In this document: piece after piece, positions 57,258 through 64,000 of the stretch
Layout: every line of letters starts with the position of its first letter
How positions within the stretch are numbered: the stretch's first letter is position 1
Assembly (NCBI RefSeq): GCF_019977355.1
Contig: NZ_AP024655.1
Coordinates: 4,774,001 to 4,838,000, forward strand
From: Arthrobacter sp. NicSoilB8
GTDB lineage: Bacteria > Actinomycetota > Actinomycetes > Actinomycetales > Micrococcaceae
Direction: 5' to 3'
DNA length: 64,000 nucleotides
The notes under the pieces: model-generated
What the model saw: the letters and a program-made list of their open reading frames with translations, nothing else
Told to the model about the DNA's origin: nothing
Databases searched by the model: none
Translations under genes and position numbers: made by a program

Positions 57258-58138
57258 CAGGCGGCCACCCCTTCCGCGGCCACGAGTTCCAGGAAGTGGG
57301 AGCGCATGCGCTCGGCGTCCGGTTCCCGTCCGGTGAAGATCCGGAAGGCGTCCGCCGCCTGTCCCACGGCCATCCGGCCGCCGTCGAGCACCTCGCAGCC
57401 CTTGGCCCGCGCGGCGCGGACGAGCTCGGTTTCGATCGGCCGGTACACGATGTCGGCCACCCAGTGCCGGGACTCCACAAGGGACATGTCCAGCGGGACG
57501 CCCGGATGGGCCGCCATGCCGACGGGGGTGCAGTGCACCAGGCCGTCGGCCAGCGGCATGAGCCGCGGCAGCTCCGCCGTCGTCCGCGGGGTGACGGTCC
57601 GGTCCGGGAAGAATCCGGCGAGTTCGGCCGCGCGGTCGGCGCAGCGCGCCGCGTCGGTGTCCACGAGGTCCAGTTCCCGGACACCCGCGGTGAGCAGGGC
57701 ATAGGCGACGGCGGATCCGGCGCCGCCGGCCCCCAGCTGCACCACACGGTCCAGCGTGGCGCCCGGGAGCCCGGAGGCCAGGGCGGCCGCGAAGCCGGAG
57801 AAATCGGTGTTGTGGCCGATGAAGCGGCCGTCGCGGATGACCACGGTGTTGACGGCGCCGAGGCGCCGGGCGTCGGCGGAGACCTCGTCAAGGTAGTCGA
57901 GCACGAGCTGCTTGCAGGGGTGCGTGATGTTCAATCCGTTGAACCCGAGGCTCCGGGCACCGGAGAGCAGCTCACCTACGGCCTGGCCGGGCAGGCCGAG
58001 TTCGATGAGGTCGATGGGGCGGTAGAGGTACCGGAGACCCTGAACGTCGCCTTCGCGTTCATGCATGTAGGGCGTCAGGGAGGGCATGACGCCGTCTCCC
58101 ACGAGGCCCACGAGGAAGGACTCTGCTCGATTGCTCAT
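57257..58138 (-). CDS. quinate/shikimate dehydrogenase
   Basis: AroE-superfamily NAD(P)-dependent dehydrogenase, 293 residues, probably the catabolic QsuD type that oxidises quinate and shikimate. The N-terminal substrate domain has PSLTPYMHEREG (Ser-x-Thr instead of the biosynthetic Ser-x-Ser) and NGLNITHPCKQLVLDYLDE with the catalytic Lys; the nucleotide motif is VQLGAGGAGSAVAYAL near residue 135. The C-terminal part has GMAAHPGVPLDM. Overlaps quiC by ATGA at the 3' end. First gene of the quinate to succinyl-CoA operon; a quinate-pathway dehydroquinate dehydratase is not in the window. Confidence 0.88.
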   Translation of the reverse strand: MSNRAESFLVGLVGDGVMPSLTPYMHEREGDVQGLRYLYRPIDLIELGLPGQAVGELLSGARSLGFNGLNITHPCKQLVLDYLDEVSADARRLGAVNTVVIRDGRFIGHNTDFSGFAAALASGLPGATLDRVVQLGAGGAGSAVAYALLTAGVRELDLVDTDAARCADRAAELAGFFPDRTVTPRTTAELPRLMPLADGLVHCTPVGMAAHPGVPLDMSLVESRHWVADIVYRPIETELVRAARAKGCEVLDGGRMAVGQAADAFRIFTGREPDAERMRSHFLELVAAEGVAA

Positions 58139-58248
58139 CCGGTTAGCTCCTTTGACAACGGCACTCGGCGGGCGGTGACGCTTGCGGCGTCTGCGGCTGG
58201 CCGGGTGATAGGGATTACACTACAGACTTTGTTCATATGTTGCACTGT

Positions 58249-58265
58249 TGTTCGTATCACGAACA
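58249..58265. promoter_or_regulatory. palindromic operator candidate upstream of the quinate operon
   Basis: TGTTCGT (58249-58255) and ACGAACA (58259-58265) are perfect 7-base arms with centre ATC. The site sits about 110 bases upstream of the quinate/shikimate dehydrogenase start and in the 3' gap of the IclR gene. A related half, GTTCATATG, lies 18 bases away (58231). Confidence 0.6.
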
Positions 58266-58300
58266 GATTATTACCGAGGGGCCTGCCAGCTGACAGGGGG

Positions 58301-59152
58301 TCAGCGCTGGGGCAGCCTGGCGGAAAGCTCCGCCGCGGCCGACTGTAGAAGGGGCACGAGGGCCACGAGAGCTTCCATGCTCAGGCGGAACACCGGCACT
58401 GCCGTGGCCAGGGAAGCGAAGGCGTGGCCCTGGGCATTGAAAACGGGAACGGCGACGGCGCGCATGCCGAGCTCGTTCTCCTCGTCCATGGTGGCGTAGC
58501 CGCGGCGGCGGACCAGTTCAATCTCGGCCCGGAACGCCTCGCGGTCGGTAATGGAATGCTCCGTCAGCGGCTCGAGGGGCAGTTCGTCGATGAGCTGGGC
58601 CCGGGTGGCGTCGTCGGCGAACGCGACCAGCGCCTTGCCCACCGACGTCGTGTGCAGCGCCCCGAGATGGCCGGGGTCGCTCGTGACCCGGAAGGTCTGC
58701 GGGCCGTCCACCTTATTCACCGTCAGGTGGTGGATGCCGTCCCGCACCGAGAGGATGGTGGCCTCACCCGTTTCCTCGGTCACGCGGCGCAGGATGGGCA
58801 ACGCCGTGCCGGCAAAGCCGTGGTGATTGGAGACGCGCTGGCCGAGCTGAAAAACGCGCAGGCCCAGGTGGTAGCGGCGGCCGTCCGGCTCGTAGTCCAC
58901 GAAGCCGTCCCGGGTCAGCGAACCGAGCAGGCGGTAGGTGGTGCTGAACGGCAGCTCGGCCCGGCGGGAGATCTCCGCGGCACTGGCGCCGCGCGGCTCG
59001 TCGCCCAGAAGGACCAGCAGGCCCAGGGCCTTGCCCACCATATCCGTCCGCGAGTCCTCCTTAGCGGCCTTGCCCGGCTTGGCCGGCATTGAGGCGGCTT
59101 CCGCCGGGTACTCGGACGTGGCGGATTCATTTGTGGCTTGATTCACACTCAT
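58301..59152 (-). CDS. IclR family regulator of quinate/shikimate genes
   Basis: A 283-residue IclR regulator with 30 extra N-terminal residues. Helix-turn-helix: AAEISRRAELPFSTTYRLLG near residue 58; effector domain from about residue 110 (SNHHGFAGTALPILRRVTEE, TSVGKALVAF). It lies between a divergent MHS transporter and the quinate operon, so it most likely controls both in response to quinate, shikimate or protocatechuate. Inverted repeats in the gaps on both sides fit this. Ligand and direction of control unknown. Confidence 0.87.
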   Translation of the reverse strand: MSVNQATNESATSEYPAEAASMPAKPGKAAKEDSRTDMVGKALGLLVLLGDEPRGASAAEISRRAELPFSTTYRLLGSLTRDGFVDYEPDGRRYHLGLRVFQLGQRVSNHHGFAGTALPILRRVTEETGEATILSVRDGIHHLTVNKVDGPQTFRVTSDPGHLGALHTTSVGKALVAFADDATRAQLIDELPLEPLTEHSITDREAFRAEIELVRRRGYATMDEENELGMRAVAVPVFNAQGHAFASLATAVPVFRLSMEALVALVPLLQSAAAELSARLPQR

Positions 59153-59162
59153 GCATCGATGT

Positions 59163-59177
59163 TCTCACATAGTGAGA
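59163..59177. promoter_or_regulatory. palindromic site just upstream of the quinate IclR gene
   Basis: TCTCAC (59163-59168) and GTGAGA (59172-59177) with centre ATA. It starts 11 bases from the regulator's ATG, a position that would block its own transcription. Spacing (6-3-6) equals that of the site at 58250-58264. Confidence 0.55.
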
Positions 59178-59204
59178 GCTATTTCTAGATGGTGATTATT
59201 TTTC

Positions 59205-59234
59205 TTGACAAGTGACTACGCTCACAGCCATGAT
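59205..59234 (+). promoter_or_regulatory. candidate sigma-70-type promoter for the MHS transporter
   Basis: TTGACA at 59205-59210 is a perfect -35 box; CATGAT at 59229-59234 is a 4 of 6 match to -10 at 18-base spacing. The start codon is 144 bases further on. A dyad AGTAGC (59249-59254) with GCTACT (59267-59272) follows and may be an operator in the leader. Confidence 0.45.
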
Positions 59235-59377
59235 TGCTACATCGCACAAGTAGCTTCCACCATGTGGCTACTAGTCCGGGTCTTTGCACGGACTTCCGGT
59301 TGCACCACACTTAAACAAGCGGCAGCCGAGACCTTCCTGATCCATCCGCGACAACGTCGTCACACAAAAGGAACACC

Positions 59378-60694
59378 ATGAGCCACACTGTCCCGTCCAC
59401 GACGCCGGGTATCACCACAGGAGGGACGCCGAAGAAGGCGGCCCTTGCCAGCTTCCTGGGCAGCGCCGTCGAATACTACGACTTCTTCATCTTCGGCTCC
59501 GCCGCTGCGCTGATCTTCCCGCACGTCTTCTTCCCGGACGCCGACACCAACGCGGCGATCATGTCGTTCGCCACCTTCGGCTTCGCCTACGTGGCCCGTC
59601 CGGTCGGCGCCGTCGTGCTTGGCCACTTCGGTGACCGGGTGGGCCGCCGGAAGGTCCTCATGTTCACGCTGCTGCTGATGGGTGCCTCCACCTTCGTCAT
59701 CGGCTGCCTTCCGGACTTCAAGACGGTCGGCTGGTGGGCTCCCGCGCTGCTGGTGCTGGCCCGGCTCTGCCAGGGCCTGTCCGCAGCCGGCGAGCAGGCG
59801 GGCGCGTCCTCCATGACACTTGAGCACGCTCCCGACAACCGCCGGTCCTTCTTCACCTCGTGGACCCTCACCGGCACCCAGGGCGGCCAGATCCTCGCCG
59901 CCCTTGTCTTCATCCCCGTCCTGGCCCTGCCCGATGAGATCAAGTACACCATCGGCTGGCGCATCCCGTTCTGGCTCAGCGCCGTGGTGGTGCTGATCGC
60001 GTTCTTCATCCGCCGCACCCTGCACGAACCGCCGGCATTCGAGGAAGCCAAGAAGACCGCCCAGATCTCCAAGCTCCCGGTTGCCGACCTCCTCAAGGAC
60101 CACTGGCGCGACGTCCTCCGCGTCATCGCCTGCGCCTTCATCGCGGCCGTGTCCACCGTCTTCGGGACGCTGGCCATCAGCTACGCCAAGAACGTCGCCG
60201 GCGTGGACGGCACCACCACCCTCTGGCTCGTCGTCGGCGCCAACTTCCTGGCCCTGGGCACCCAGCCGCTCTTCGGCATGCTCGCGGACAAGATCGGCCG
60301 CAAACCGGTCTTCATCTATGGCGCACTCTCCAGCGCGGTCCTGACCCCCGTCTTCCTGCTGAGCCTTGAATCCGGCAGCGTCCCGCTGATGTTCCTGGCA
60401 GCCATCGCCTTCTTCTCCTTCGGCTACGCCGCAGCCAACGCGGTCTGGCCCTCCTTCTATGCCGAGATGTTCAGCACCAACGTCCGCTTCTCCGGCCTCG
60501 CAATCGGCACCCAGCTCGGCTTCCTGATGGCCGGGTTCGCCCCGGCGATCGTGGCGGCCATGGGCGGCATCCAGTCCGGCGGCTGGGTCCAGATCAGCAT
60601 CTTCACCGCCGTCATCTGCCTGATCGCCACCATCTCGGCCCTGACGGCCAAGGAAACCTTCAAGGTCCCCACCAAGGAGCTCGGCCAGCGCTAG
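59378..60694 (+). CDS. MHS family H+ symporter, shikimate/quinate-type (ShiA-like)
   Basis: Inner membrane MFS transporter of the metabolite:H+ symporter class, 438 residues, twelve transmembrane segments. The MHS signature is in ASFLGSAVEYYDFFIFGSAA; the loop motif GHFGDRVGRRKVL is after helix 2, LARLCQGLSAAGEQAGASSM is family-typical, and LADKIGRKPVFIYG the second loop. It is divergent from the IclR regulator and quinate operon, so shikimate or quinate uptake is likely. It ends in a strong terminator. Confidence 0.92.
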   Translation: MSHTVPSTTPGITTGGTPKKAALASFLGSAVEYYDFFIFGSAAALIFPHVFFPDADTNAAIMSFATFGFAYVARPVGAVVLGHFGDRVGRRKVLMFTLLLMGASTFVIGCLPDFKTVGWWAPALLVLARLCQGLSAAGEQAGASSMTLEHAPDNRRSFFTSWTLTGTQGGQILAALVFIPVLALPDEIKYTIGWRIPFWLSAVVVLIAFFIRRTLHEPPAFEEAKKTAQISKLPVADLLKDHWRDVLRVIACAFIAAVSTVFGTLAISYAKNVAGVDGTTTLWLVVGANFLALGTQPLFGMLADKIGRKPVFIYGALSSAVLTPVFLLSLESGSVPLMFLAAIAFFSFGYAAANAVWPSFYAEMFSTNVRFSGLAIGTQLGFLMAGFAPAIVAAMGGIQSGGWVQISIFTAVICLIATISALTAKETFKVPTKELGQR

Positions 60695-60736
60695 GATCCG
60701 GTCCCGGCAGCGCGCCGCCGGCAGTTTCCGCACCGT

Positions 60737-60777
60737 ACGACGGCGGCCCGTCCCTTCCGGGGGCGGGCCGCCGTCGT
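60737..60777 (+). terminator. rho-independent-type terminator after MHS transporter
   Basis: ACGACGGCGGCCCG (60737-60750) and its perfect 14-base complement (60764-60777) with a 13-base loop, between the transporter and the convergent ligase gene. It probably serves both. Confidence 0.82.
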
Positions 60778-60817
60778 TAACTCGTCAGGGCGTTGCGGGG
60801 TTGCCGTTGTTCGGGGG

Positions 60818-61903
60818 CTAGGGCGTGGCGCCCAACACCGCGGCGAGATCGAATTTCACCGGTTCCTCCAGCTGCTCGTAGGTGCAGGAGCGCGGATCCC
60901 GGTCGGGACGCCAGCGCACAAACTGGGTGGTGTGGCGGAACCGCGCGCCCTCCATATGGTCGTATTTCACTTCCACCACGCGCTCGGGCCGGAGCGGCGT
61001 GAAGGACAGGTCCTTGCCGCCGCTCCACCGGCTTCCCTCGGCGTTCCGCGGTGTCCGCGCCCCTTCCTCCTGCCGGGCCCAGGCCCAGGGGTGGTCCTCG
61101 AAACCGGTGACCAGTTCCTGCAGCTCCGCAAACAGCTCAGCGCGCCGTGCCATCGGAAAGGCGCCCACCACGCCGACATTCGCGAGCACCCCGGCGTCGT
61201 CATAGAGCCCCAGCAGCAGCGAGCCGACCCGGTCCGGACCGGAGGTGTGCACACGGTACCCGGCGAGCACGCAGTCCGCGGTGCGTTCGTGCTTGACCTT
61301 GACCATCACCCGCTTGTCCGGCTGATAGGTGCCCTCCAGCGTCTTGGCCACGATGCCGTCCAGCCCGGCCCCTTCGAACTGCCGGAACCAGCGCTGCGCC
61401 GTGTCCCGATCCGCGGTCGCGGCCGTCAGATGGACCGGCGCCACGCTTGCCGACAGCGCGCGCTCGAGCTCCCGCCGGCGCTCGGCGAACGGCCTGCCGG
61501 TGAGGTCCTCGCCGCCGAGGGCCAGCAGGTCGAAGGCCACGAATCGTGCCGGGGTCTGCTCCGCGAGCAGCTTCACCCGGCTGGCGGCCGGATGGATCCG
61601 CTGCTGGAGCGCCTCGAAGTCGAGCCGGTCCCCCGAGGCCGCCACCAGGATGATCTCGCCGTCCACCACGCAGCGTTCCGGCAGCTGCTCCTTCAGCGCC
61701 ACGACGAGTTCGGGGAAATACCGGGTCATGGGCTTGCCATTCCGGCTGCCGATCTCAACTTCGTCGCCGTCGCGGAAGATGATGGAGCGGAATCCGTCCC
61801 ACTTCGGCTCAAAGAGCCAGGCCGTTCCGGCATCCGTCGCCGGCAGCGCCGGAAGGGCTTTGGCCAGCATGGGCGCGATGGGAGGCATCAGCGGCAGTCG
61901 CAT
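60818..61903 (-). CDS. ligC: ATP-dependent DNA ligase, LigC-type
   Basis: Nick-sealing ligase, 361 residues. Adenylated Lys34 is in FEPKWDGFRSI (motif I), motif III RFVAFDLLALGGEDL near residue 135, motif IV EGAGLDGIVAKTLEG near residue 215 and motif V KRVMVKVKHERTADC near residue 237; the OB domain follows. No polymerase or phosphoesterase domains are present, so it is LigC and not LigD. The start at 61903 begins the conserved MRLPLMPPIAPMLAK; an ATG at 61912 is an alternative. No ku gene is in the window. LigC can act in NHEJ-like or base-excision repair. Confidence 0.93.
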   Translation of the reverse strand: MRLPLMPPIAPMLAKALPALPATDAGTAWLFEPKWDGFRSIIFRDGDEVEIGSRNGKPMTRYFPELVVALKEQLPERCVVDGEIILVAASGDRLDFEALQQRIHPAASRVKLLAEQTPARFVAFDLLALGGEDLTGRPFAERRRELERALSASVAPVHLTAATADRDTAQRWFRQFEGAGLDGIVAKTLEGTYQPDKRVMVKVKHERTADCVLAGYRVHTSGPDRVGSLLLGLYDDAGVLANVGVVGAFPMARRAELFAELQELVTGFEDHPWAWARQEEGARTPRNAEGSRWSGGKDLSFTPLRPERVVEVKYDHMEGARFRHTTQFVRWRPDRDPRSCTYEQLEEPVKFDLAAVLGATP

Positions 61904-61936
61904 AGCGCCCATTCTTGCGCCGCGGACCCGGCACCG

Positions 61937-61960
61937 CCAGCCCCCCAGCCCCCCAGCCCC
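61937..61960. repeat. three exact 8-bp repeats upstream of ligC
   Basis: CCAGCCCC at 61937, 61945 and 61953. In the leader of the ligase on the minus strand. Confidence 0.7.
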
Positions 61961-61995
61961 GTTAAGAGGTTTCCTCGACACACCCGCGCCCCACG

Positions 61996-62190
61996 GTGGA
62001 CCTTAACGATGGCTACCATCGGTTCCACGCATCGCGCGACCCCGGCTCGTTGTGGAACACCATCGCGACGCTGATCCAGCGCTATCGGGAATGCCCCTAG
62101 CTCGGCTAGGGCAGCTTCGAACTCCCGCTGGACCGCTACGGGTACCGGTGGTTCCGGGTCCAGCGTCCGGGCGAACGCCGCATGCCCTGA
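61996..62190 (+). pseudogene. remnant of a GH13 alpha-glucosidase/trehalose-synthase-like gene
   Basis: The frame starting near 61996 reads DLNDGYHRFHASRDPGSLWN, then TIATLIQRYRECP, a TAG, LG, a second TAG, GSFEL, then PLDRYGYRWFRVQRPGERRM before a TGA at 62188-62190. The two TAGs replace what would be Glu and Trp in the usual ECPELGWGSFEL segment of GH13 alpha-amylase-family enzymes. After GSFEL the frame jumps to the normal protein's C-terminal end, so an internal block is deleted. No start codon or upstream domain remains. The reading is by memory of the family. Confidence 0.6.
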
Positions 62191-62321
62191 GGCGGGTAAC
62201 CGCGGCGCCGTCAAAAACTAACCGGCCCCTTACCGTGCCGAAACGCGGACGCAACATTGGCGCAGGACACTGGAAGTGCCGGCAAGAGCAGGCACCAAAC
62301 TCCAGTCCAGGAGGCCCCGCC

Positions 62322-62558
62322 ATGTTGAAGGAAGCGAAAGCCCATGTAACCCGTATCCGCGCCCTCGACCAGCTGCACCGAGGCGACGAGATCGAGGCCC
62401 GCCTGCGCGTCGGCCCGAATTACGACGACGTCGTGATCCGCCGCGGCAGTGTCCAGGAAACGGCCCCGGGAATCGGCGTCGTCTGGATCATGGACCGCCC
62501 CACCGGCATGCGCAAAGCCATCAACGCAGACGAATGCACCGTCTGGCGGGTCGCCTGA
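62322..62558 (+). CDS. small conserved-type hypothetical protein
   Basis: A 78-residue protein with a beta-rich body: LDQLHRGDEIEARLRVGPNY and DDVVIRRGSVQETAP. Predicted soluble. AGGAGG is seven bases before the ATG at 62322, a textbook site. No family recognised. It follows the GH13 remnant and is convergent with the MoaD/ThiS-like gene, four bases away. Confidence 0.68.
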   Translation: MLKEAKAHVTRIRALDQLHRGDEIEARLRVGPNYDDVVIRRGSVQETAPGIGVVWIMDRPTGMRKAINADECTVWRVA

Positions 62559-62562
62559 GGCC

Positions 62563-62901
62563 TCAGCCTCCCGCCACGGACTGGATGATGAGGACCTCCT
62601 GGCCAGGCGCCACCGTCGTCACCAGGCCCTGAAGCCGCCGGATTTCATTCCCGTTGACGTATATATTCACGTAACGGCGAACAGTTCCGGTCTCGTCCCG
62701 CAGCCGGCGTGACAGCGCCGGGTAATCTCCGGTCACCGTATCCAGCAACCACTCCACCGTCACCGCTGATTCCGCGGGCGTAGTCAGGATGGACTGCCCG
62801 CCGGCGAGCGGCTGGAGGACGCTCGGCAGGACTACGCTGATCGCCGACTCCGCGGGGACAGGCATGCCGTTGTTCATGAGCTCGTTGATGCCCTTACCCA
62901 T
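62563..62901 (-). CDS. MoaD/ThiS-like ubiquitin-fold protein with C-terminal GG
   Basis: A 112-residue protein. After an N-terminal extension of about 20 residues it has a beta-grasp pattern: AISVVLPSVLQPLAGG, VTVEWLLDTVTGDYPALSRR, RYVNIYVNGNEIRRLQGL and EVLIIQSVAGG. The chain ends in Gly-Gly, as in sulphur-carrier proteins that are activated by adenylation and thiocarboxylation. It lies four bases after the stop of the BNR-propeller gene, so the two are probably translated together. The activating enzyme (ThiF/MoeB) is not in the window, and no molybdopterin or thiamine gene is near. Confidence 0.8.
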   Translation of the reverse strand: MGKGINELMNNGMPVPAESAISVVLPSVLQPLAGGQSILTTPAESAVTVEWLLDTVTGDYPALSRRLRDETGTVRRYVNIYVNGNEIRRLQGLVTTVAPGQEVLIIQSVAGG

Positions 62902-62905
62902 TTCG

Positions 62906-64000
62906 TCACGGCTGTGCCGGGACCAGGGCCGCGGACACCGCGGCTGCCCGCACGCACAGCACGTCCGGCAGGTGCGAGGCCACTTCGCTGAAGTGTTCCC
63001 CCTCGTCGGCGCTGGCGTAGACACTGCCGCCCCGGGTCCCAAAGTAGACGCCGGCGGGCTCCGCCTCGTCCACGCAGGCGGCATCGCGCAGCACCGCGTT
63101 GTATTCGGGGTCCGGGAGTCCGGCGTCGAGCCGCTTCCAGCTTGAGCCGGCGTCGTCCGTCCGGTGCACGGCCAGCTTTCCGTCCGGCGGAATCCGCTCG
63201 CCGTCGGCCTTTAGCGGGATCACCCAGGCGGTACCGGCCCGGCGGGGATGCGTCAGCATGACAAAGCCGAAGTCCGCCGGCAGCCCATCGGCGATCGACT
63301 CCCATGATTCGGCGTCGTCGTCGCTGCGGTACACGCCGTGGTGGTTTTGCGCGTACAGCCGGCCGTCGACGGCGGCGTCGGCCGCAATCTTGTGGACGCA
63401 CTGGCCGAATTCCGGGTTGGGATCCGGCATGAAGTATGCGGAGATCCCCCTGTTGCGCGGCTCCCAGGAGGCACCGCCGTCAAGCGAGCGGTAGACCCCT
63501 CCGGTGCTCATGGCCACGTGGACTTTCTCACCCGTCGGATCAACCACGATCGAGTGCGCCGCGGCGCCGCCATAGCCTGCACCCCATTCGCTGCGGTGCG
63601 GATGGTCCCAGAGACCGCGGTTGAGCTCAAAGTGCTCGCCGCCGTCGGTCGACTTCCAGACGGAGATCGGCTCGCAGCCTGCCCACACAACGCCCGGGCG
63701 GGAGTCGGCGTCGGGGTGGATCTGCCAGATCCGTTCCAGGGCGGCATCGGTGCCGTCCGGGAACGTGATGGCGCCGTTTTCGGGTTCGTTCCAGGTCCCG
63801 CCCAGGTCATCCGAGTGGAAAACGGTAGGGCCCCAATGCTCGGAGCGGACCCCGACAAGGATCCGGGTGCGTCCGTCGCGGGTATCGATGCCGATGCTGG
63901 GCACTTCGCTCATCAGGAAATGCGGGCCGGAAAGGGACCAGTCTTTGCGGTCCGGGCTCGTCGCCAGCCAGAGACCTTTCTTGGTGCCGATCGCCAGGAC
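62906..64000 (-). CDS. BNR/sialidase-type beta-propeller protein, 5' end beyond window
   Basis: A protein of at least 364 residues, open to the window edge on its N-terminal side (VLAIGTKKGLWLATSPDRK lies just inside). Repeated Asp-box-like units follow: FHSDDLGGTWNEP, VWKSTDGGEHFEL, VYRSLDGGASWEP, VYRSDDDAESWES, VHRTDDAGSSWKR, VYASADEGEHFSE, which form a propeller of six or so blades. The family is often annotated as exo-alpha-sialidase, but the Arg triad of sialidases is not evident and no signal peptide can be judged. It is coupled with a MoaD/ThiS-like protein. Function unknown. Confidence 0.85.
   Translation of the reverse strand, partial: VLAIGTKKGLWLATSPDRKDWSLSGPHFLMSEVPSIGIDTRDGRTRILVGVRSEHWGPTVFHSDDLGGTWNEPENGAITFPDGTDAALERIWQIHPDADSRPGVVWAGCEPISVWKSTDGGEHFELNRGLWDHPHRSEWGAGYGGAAAHSIVVDPTGEKVHVAMSTGGVYRSLDGGASWEPRNRGISAYFMPDPNPEFGQCVHKIAADAAVDGRLYAQNHHGVYRSDDDAESWESIADGLPADFGFVMLTHPRRAGTAWVIPLKADGERIPPDGKLAVHRTDDAGSSWKRLDAGLPDPEYNAVLRDAACVDEAEPAGVYFGTRGGSVYASADEGEHFSEVASHLPDVLCVRAAAVSAALVPAQP

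Noticed and set aside
1..64000. tRNA or other structural RNA genes
   Set aside because: I scanned the gaps by eye and saw no cloverleaf-like segment; a tRNAscan search would be needed to confirm.

Overview
The window is high-GC DNA, densely coded, with GTG starts, AAGGAG-type ribosome binding sites and many ATGA overlaps between genes. The gene content (180-kDa NAD-glutamate dehydrogenase, PTS EI with a mannitol permease, IclR-controlled quinate and protocatechuate genes, LigC-type ligase, many TetR and Gfo/Idh/MocA genes) points to a free-living actinobacterium. The best guess is a soil Micrococcaceae of the Arthrobacter/Pseudarthrobacter type; this is inference from content, since no rRNA gene is present. 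I see no tRNA, CRISPR array, insertion sequence or prophage.

Layout. 1-4.5 kb: mannitol PTS permease (cut by the window edge), a TetR regulator, divergent ptsI, a small helix-turn-helix protein and a small membrane protein. 4.5-13.9 kb: a PucR regulator beside alanine dehydrogenase, an oxidoreductase, a TetR/flavin reductase pair, an aminotransferase, a universal stress protein and an acyl-CoA ligase. 14-19.2 kb: branched-chain 2-oxoacid dehydrogenase E1a-E1b-E2 with a HisC-type aminotransferase upstream. 19.2-30.4 kb: a YvlD-type membrane protein, a WXG-like/lipase-like pair, purB, a histidine phosphatase, giant glutamate dehydrogenase, an acetyltransferase, a thioesterase and an NTF2-like protein. 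30.5-34 kb: 4-hydroxybenzoate module (pobA, IclR regulator, aromatic-acid transporter). 34-37.7 kb: FUSC protein, mscL, DinB-like and ACT proteins.

37.7-45.5 kb is a compact six-gene, one-direction glycan locus: WlbA-like dehydrogenase, epimerase, DegT aminotransferase, NeuD/PglD acetyltransferase, a VanZ-WbpD-like fusion with a strong internal start, and a 909-residue protein that joins three glycosyltransferases. Together they look able to make an acetamido sugar nucleotide and polymerise or attach it. It is the best candidate here for an undescribed system.

45.7-60.7 kb: a lipid/diacylglycerol kinase gene, then the quinate/shikimate to protocatechuate to beta-ketoadipate pathway as eleven same-strand genes (quinate/shikimate dehydrogenase, QuiC, pcaHGBDC, pcaF, pcaIJ, pcaR), preceded by an IclR gene and a divergent MHS-type transporter. 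End products are succinyl-CoA and acetyl-CoA. With pobA upstream of protocatechuate, the window holds two funnels into one pathway. 60.8-64 kb: LigC-type ligase, a GH13 pseudogene remnant, a small protein, and a MoaD/ThiS-like protein coupled to a BNR-propeller protein that runs off the end.

A cross-cutting feature is the number of short tandem repeats (I count fifteen arrays, units 6-18 bp). Several of them add in-frame peptide repeats at the ends or linkers of pca enzymes or fill pca gene junctions.
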